From: Rickettsiales bacterium
GTDB taxonomy: Bacteria > Pseudomonadota > Alphaproteobacteria > TMED109 > TMED131
Assembly (NCBI GenBank): GCA_002690625.1
Contig: NZFJ01000052.1
Location: 1-14,988, forward strand
Direction: 5' to 3'
Length of the DNA stretch: 14,988 nt
Part shown: positions 14,476-14,988 of the stretch, one piece after another
Position numbering within the stretch: position 1 is the first letter of the stretch
How the letters are laid out: the number at the start of each line of letters is the position of its first letter
Translations under genes and position numbers: made by a program
Notes under the pieces: generated by a model
What the model saw: the letters and a program-made list of their open reading frames with translations, nothing else
What the model was told of the DNA's origin: nothing
The model's database searches: none

Positions 14476-14903
14476 TTAATTGTTGTTTTTTAATTTTATG
14501 AATTTACCTTTTACATTTTTAATAATAACTTGTGGTTTAGGATAGTCATTTTTATATCCAATTAACTCACTAAGGTTAGTTAGTTTTTGTTTGCTTTTTT
14601 TAGGGTTTAAAAAAATATTATTTTTTTTGTTTTGAGAGCAAATTCTATAATTTCTATTATTAATTTTTGCAAAAGAACAAAATGATTTTAAATAATATTT
14701 AGTATTATTTTTTATAGAAAACTTTAACATCCATTGGCATACGTCATATATATTACCTAATCTTTTACAAGATGCTTTATTTCTTTTAAAAACTTTAATA
14801 TCATAAATATAGATATATTTTTATCTTTAAGCAATAAATTTTCATTAGATTTTAATTCACTAAATGAAAAAAAGTAAATTAAAAATAGTATTATTTTTTT
14901 CAT
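14476..14903 (-). pseudogene. Small secreted-protein gene split by apparent frameshift
   Basis: Two minus-strand pieces appear to be one gene. An ATG at 14901-14903 encodes a signal-peptide-like start (MKKIILFLIYFFSFS, then ELKSNENLLLKDK). That frame then runs to a TAG at 14757-14759, 48 codons in all. Another frame is open from 14820 down to the TAA at 14476-14478. It carries KYIYIYDIKVFKR, two cysteines before W, and the longer lysine/asparagine-rich part starting MLKFSIKNN. One extra A in the five-A run (14818-14822, minus strand) would join them into about 142 residues with four cysteines: a secreted basic protein with possible disulfides. Within the second frame an ATG at 14728-14730 could alone give 84 residues. 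I do not recognise the family. A sequencing slip in the homopolymer or a true mutation are both possible; alternatively the two pieces are separate small genes. Confidence 0.5.
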
Positions 14904-14912
14904 AAAGGGGCT

Positions 14913-14987
14913 TTACCTATTTCTTCTTTTTAAAATATTTGTTCCAAATATAAAAGAGCTAAGTGTTAAAAAAATAAGACTTAAAGA
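14913..14987 (-). CDS. C-terminal end of an upstream gene, hydrophobic
   Basis: One minus-strand frame is open from the right edge to a TAA at 14913-14915, giving 24 residues that read as a hydrophobic helix (SLSLIFLTLSSFIFGTNIL) followed by a basic tail (KRRNR). This looks like the last membrane segment of a protein whose main part lies beyond the window. The stop is nine bases before the ATG of the small secreted-protein gene, so the two could share an operon. The stretch is short and could be chance in AT-rich sequence. Confidence 0.35.
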   Translation of the reverse strand, partial: SLSLIFLTLSSFIFGTNILKRRNR

Positions 14988-14988
14988 T

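Overview
This window looks like a stretch of chromosome from a streamlined, very AT-rich alphaproteobacterium, most likely a free-living marine lineage such as SAR11 or a similar group. Three things point there: strong A+T bias with long lysine-codon A-tracts, almost no intergenic space, and a gene set I associate with Alphaproteobacteria. That set includes the 41-aa Cys-poor bL36, a DUF1244 protein, a TPR protein ending in a conserved short tail, a ~1150-aa fused indolepyruvate ferredoxin oxidoreductase and a photolyase-like protein with its FAD domain first. No database was consulted, so the assignment is an inference. I see no insertion sequence, phage gene, CRISPR array or rRNA.

Layout. 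1-519 (+) is the 3' part of a TPR protein. 520-5476 (-) is an operon running iorA-like > AarF/UbiB-like kinase > a 53-aa two-helix membrane protein. 5543-6514 (+) is a UDP-glucuronate 4-epimerase-like nucleotide-sugar epimerase. 6517-6891 (-) is rpmJ followed with no gap by a DUF1244 gene. 6955-7446 (+) is a VOC-fold protein, divergently transcribed from rpmJ through overlapping promoters. 7427-10065 (-) is a three-gene operon with 14-nt overlaps: bactofilin > APH/MTR-kinase-like phosphotransferase > divergent enolase homologue. 10136-11290 (+) is an FMN-dependent 2-hydroxy-acid (L-lactate) dehydrogenase. 11444-12634 (+) is the photolyase/cryptochrome-like protein. 12624-14237 (-) is a YbdG/MscS-type channel followed by a Nudix hydrolase. 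14303-14377 (-) is tRNA-Val(GAC). 14476-14903 (-) is a small secreted-protein locus that appears broken by a one-base shift, and the last 76 bases hold the C-terminal end of another gene.

How the genes relate. Most are housekeeping or nutrient genes: aryl-pyruvate oxidation, lactate oxidation, ubiquinone-related kinase, osmotic safety valve, nucleotide-pool cleaning and ribosomal protein. The least explained unit is the bactofilin-kinase-enolase-like operon. The enolase homologue keeps the metal ligands, the two lysines and the phosphate-binding Arg/Ser, but has Asp for a catalytic Glu and Ala for a conserved active-site His. Translationally coupled to a small-molecule kinase, it suggests an unassigned phosphorylate-then-eliminate step. 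Four convergent gene pairs abut or overlap, leaving no room for ordinary terminators; three have long A-tracts of lysine codons in one or both genes, and these become U-tracts in the opposing transcript.
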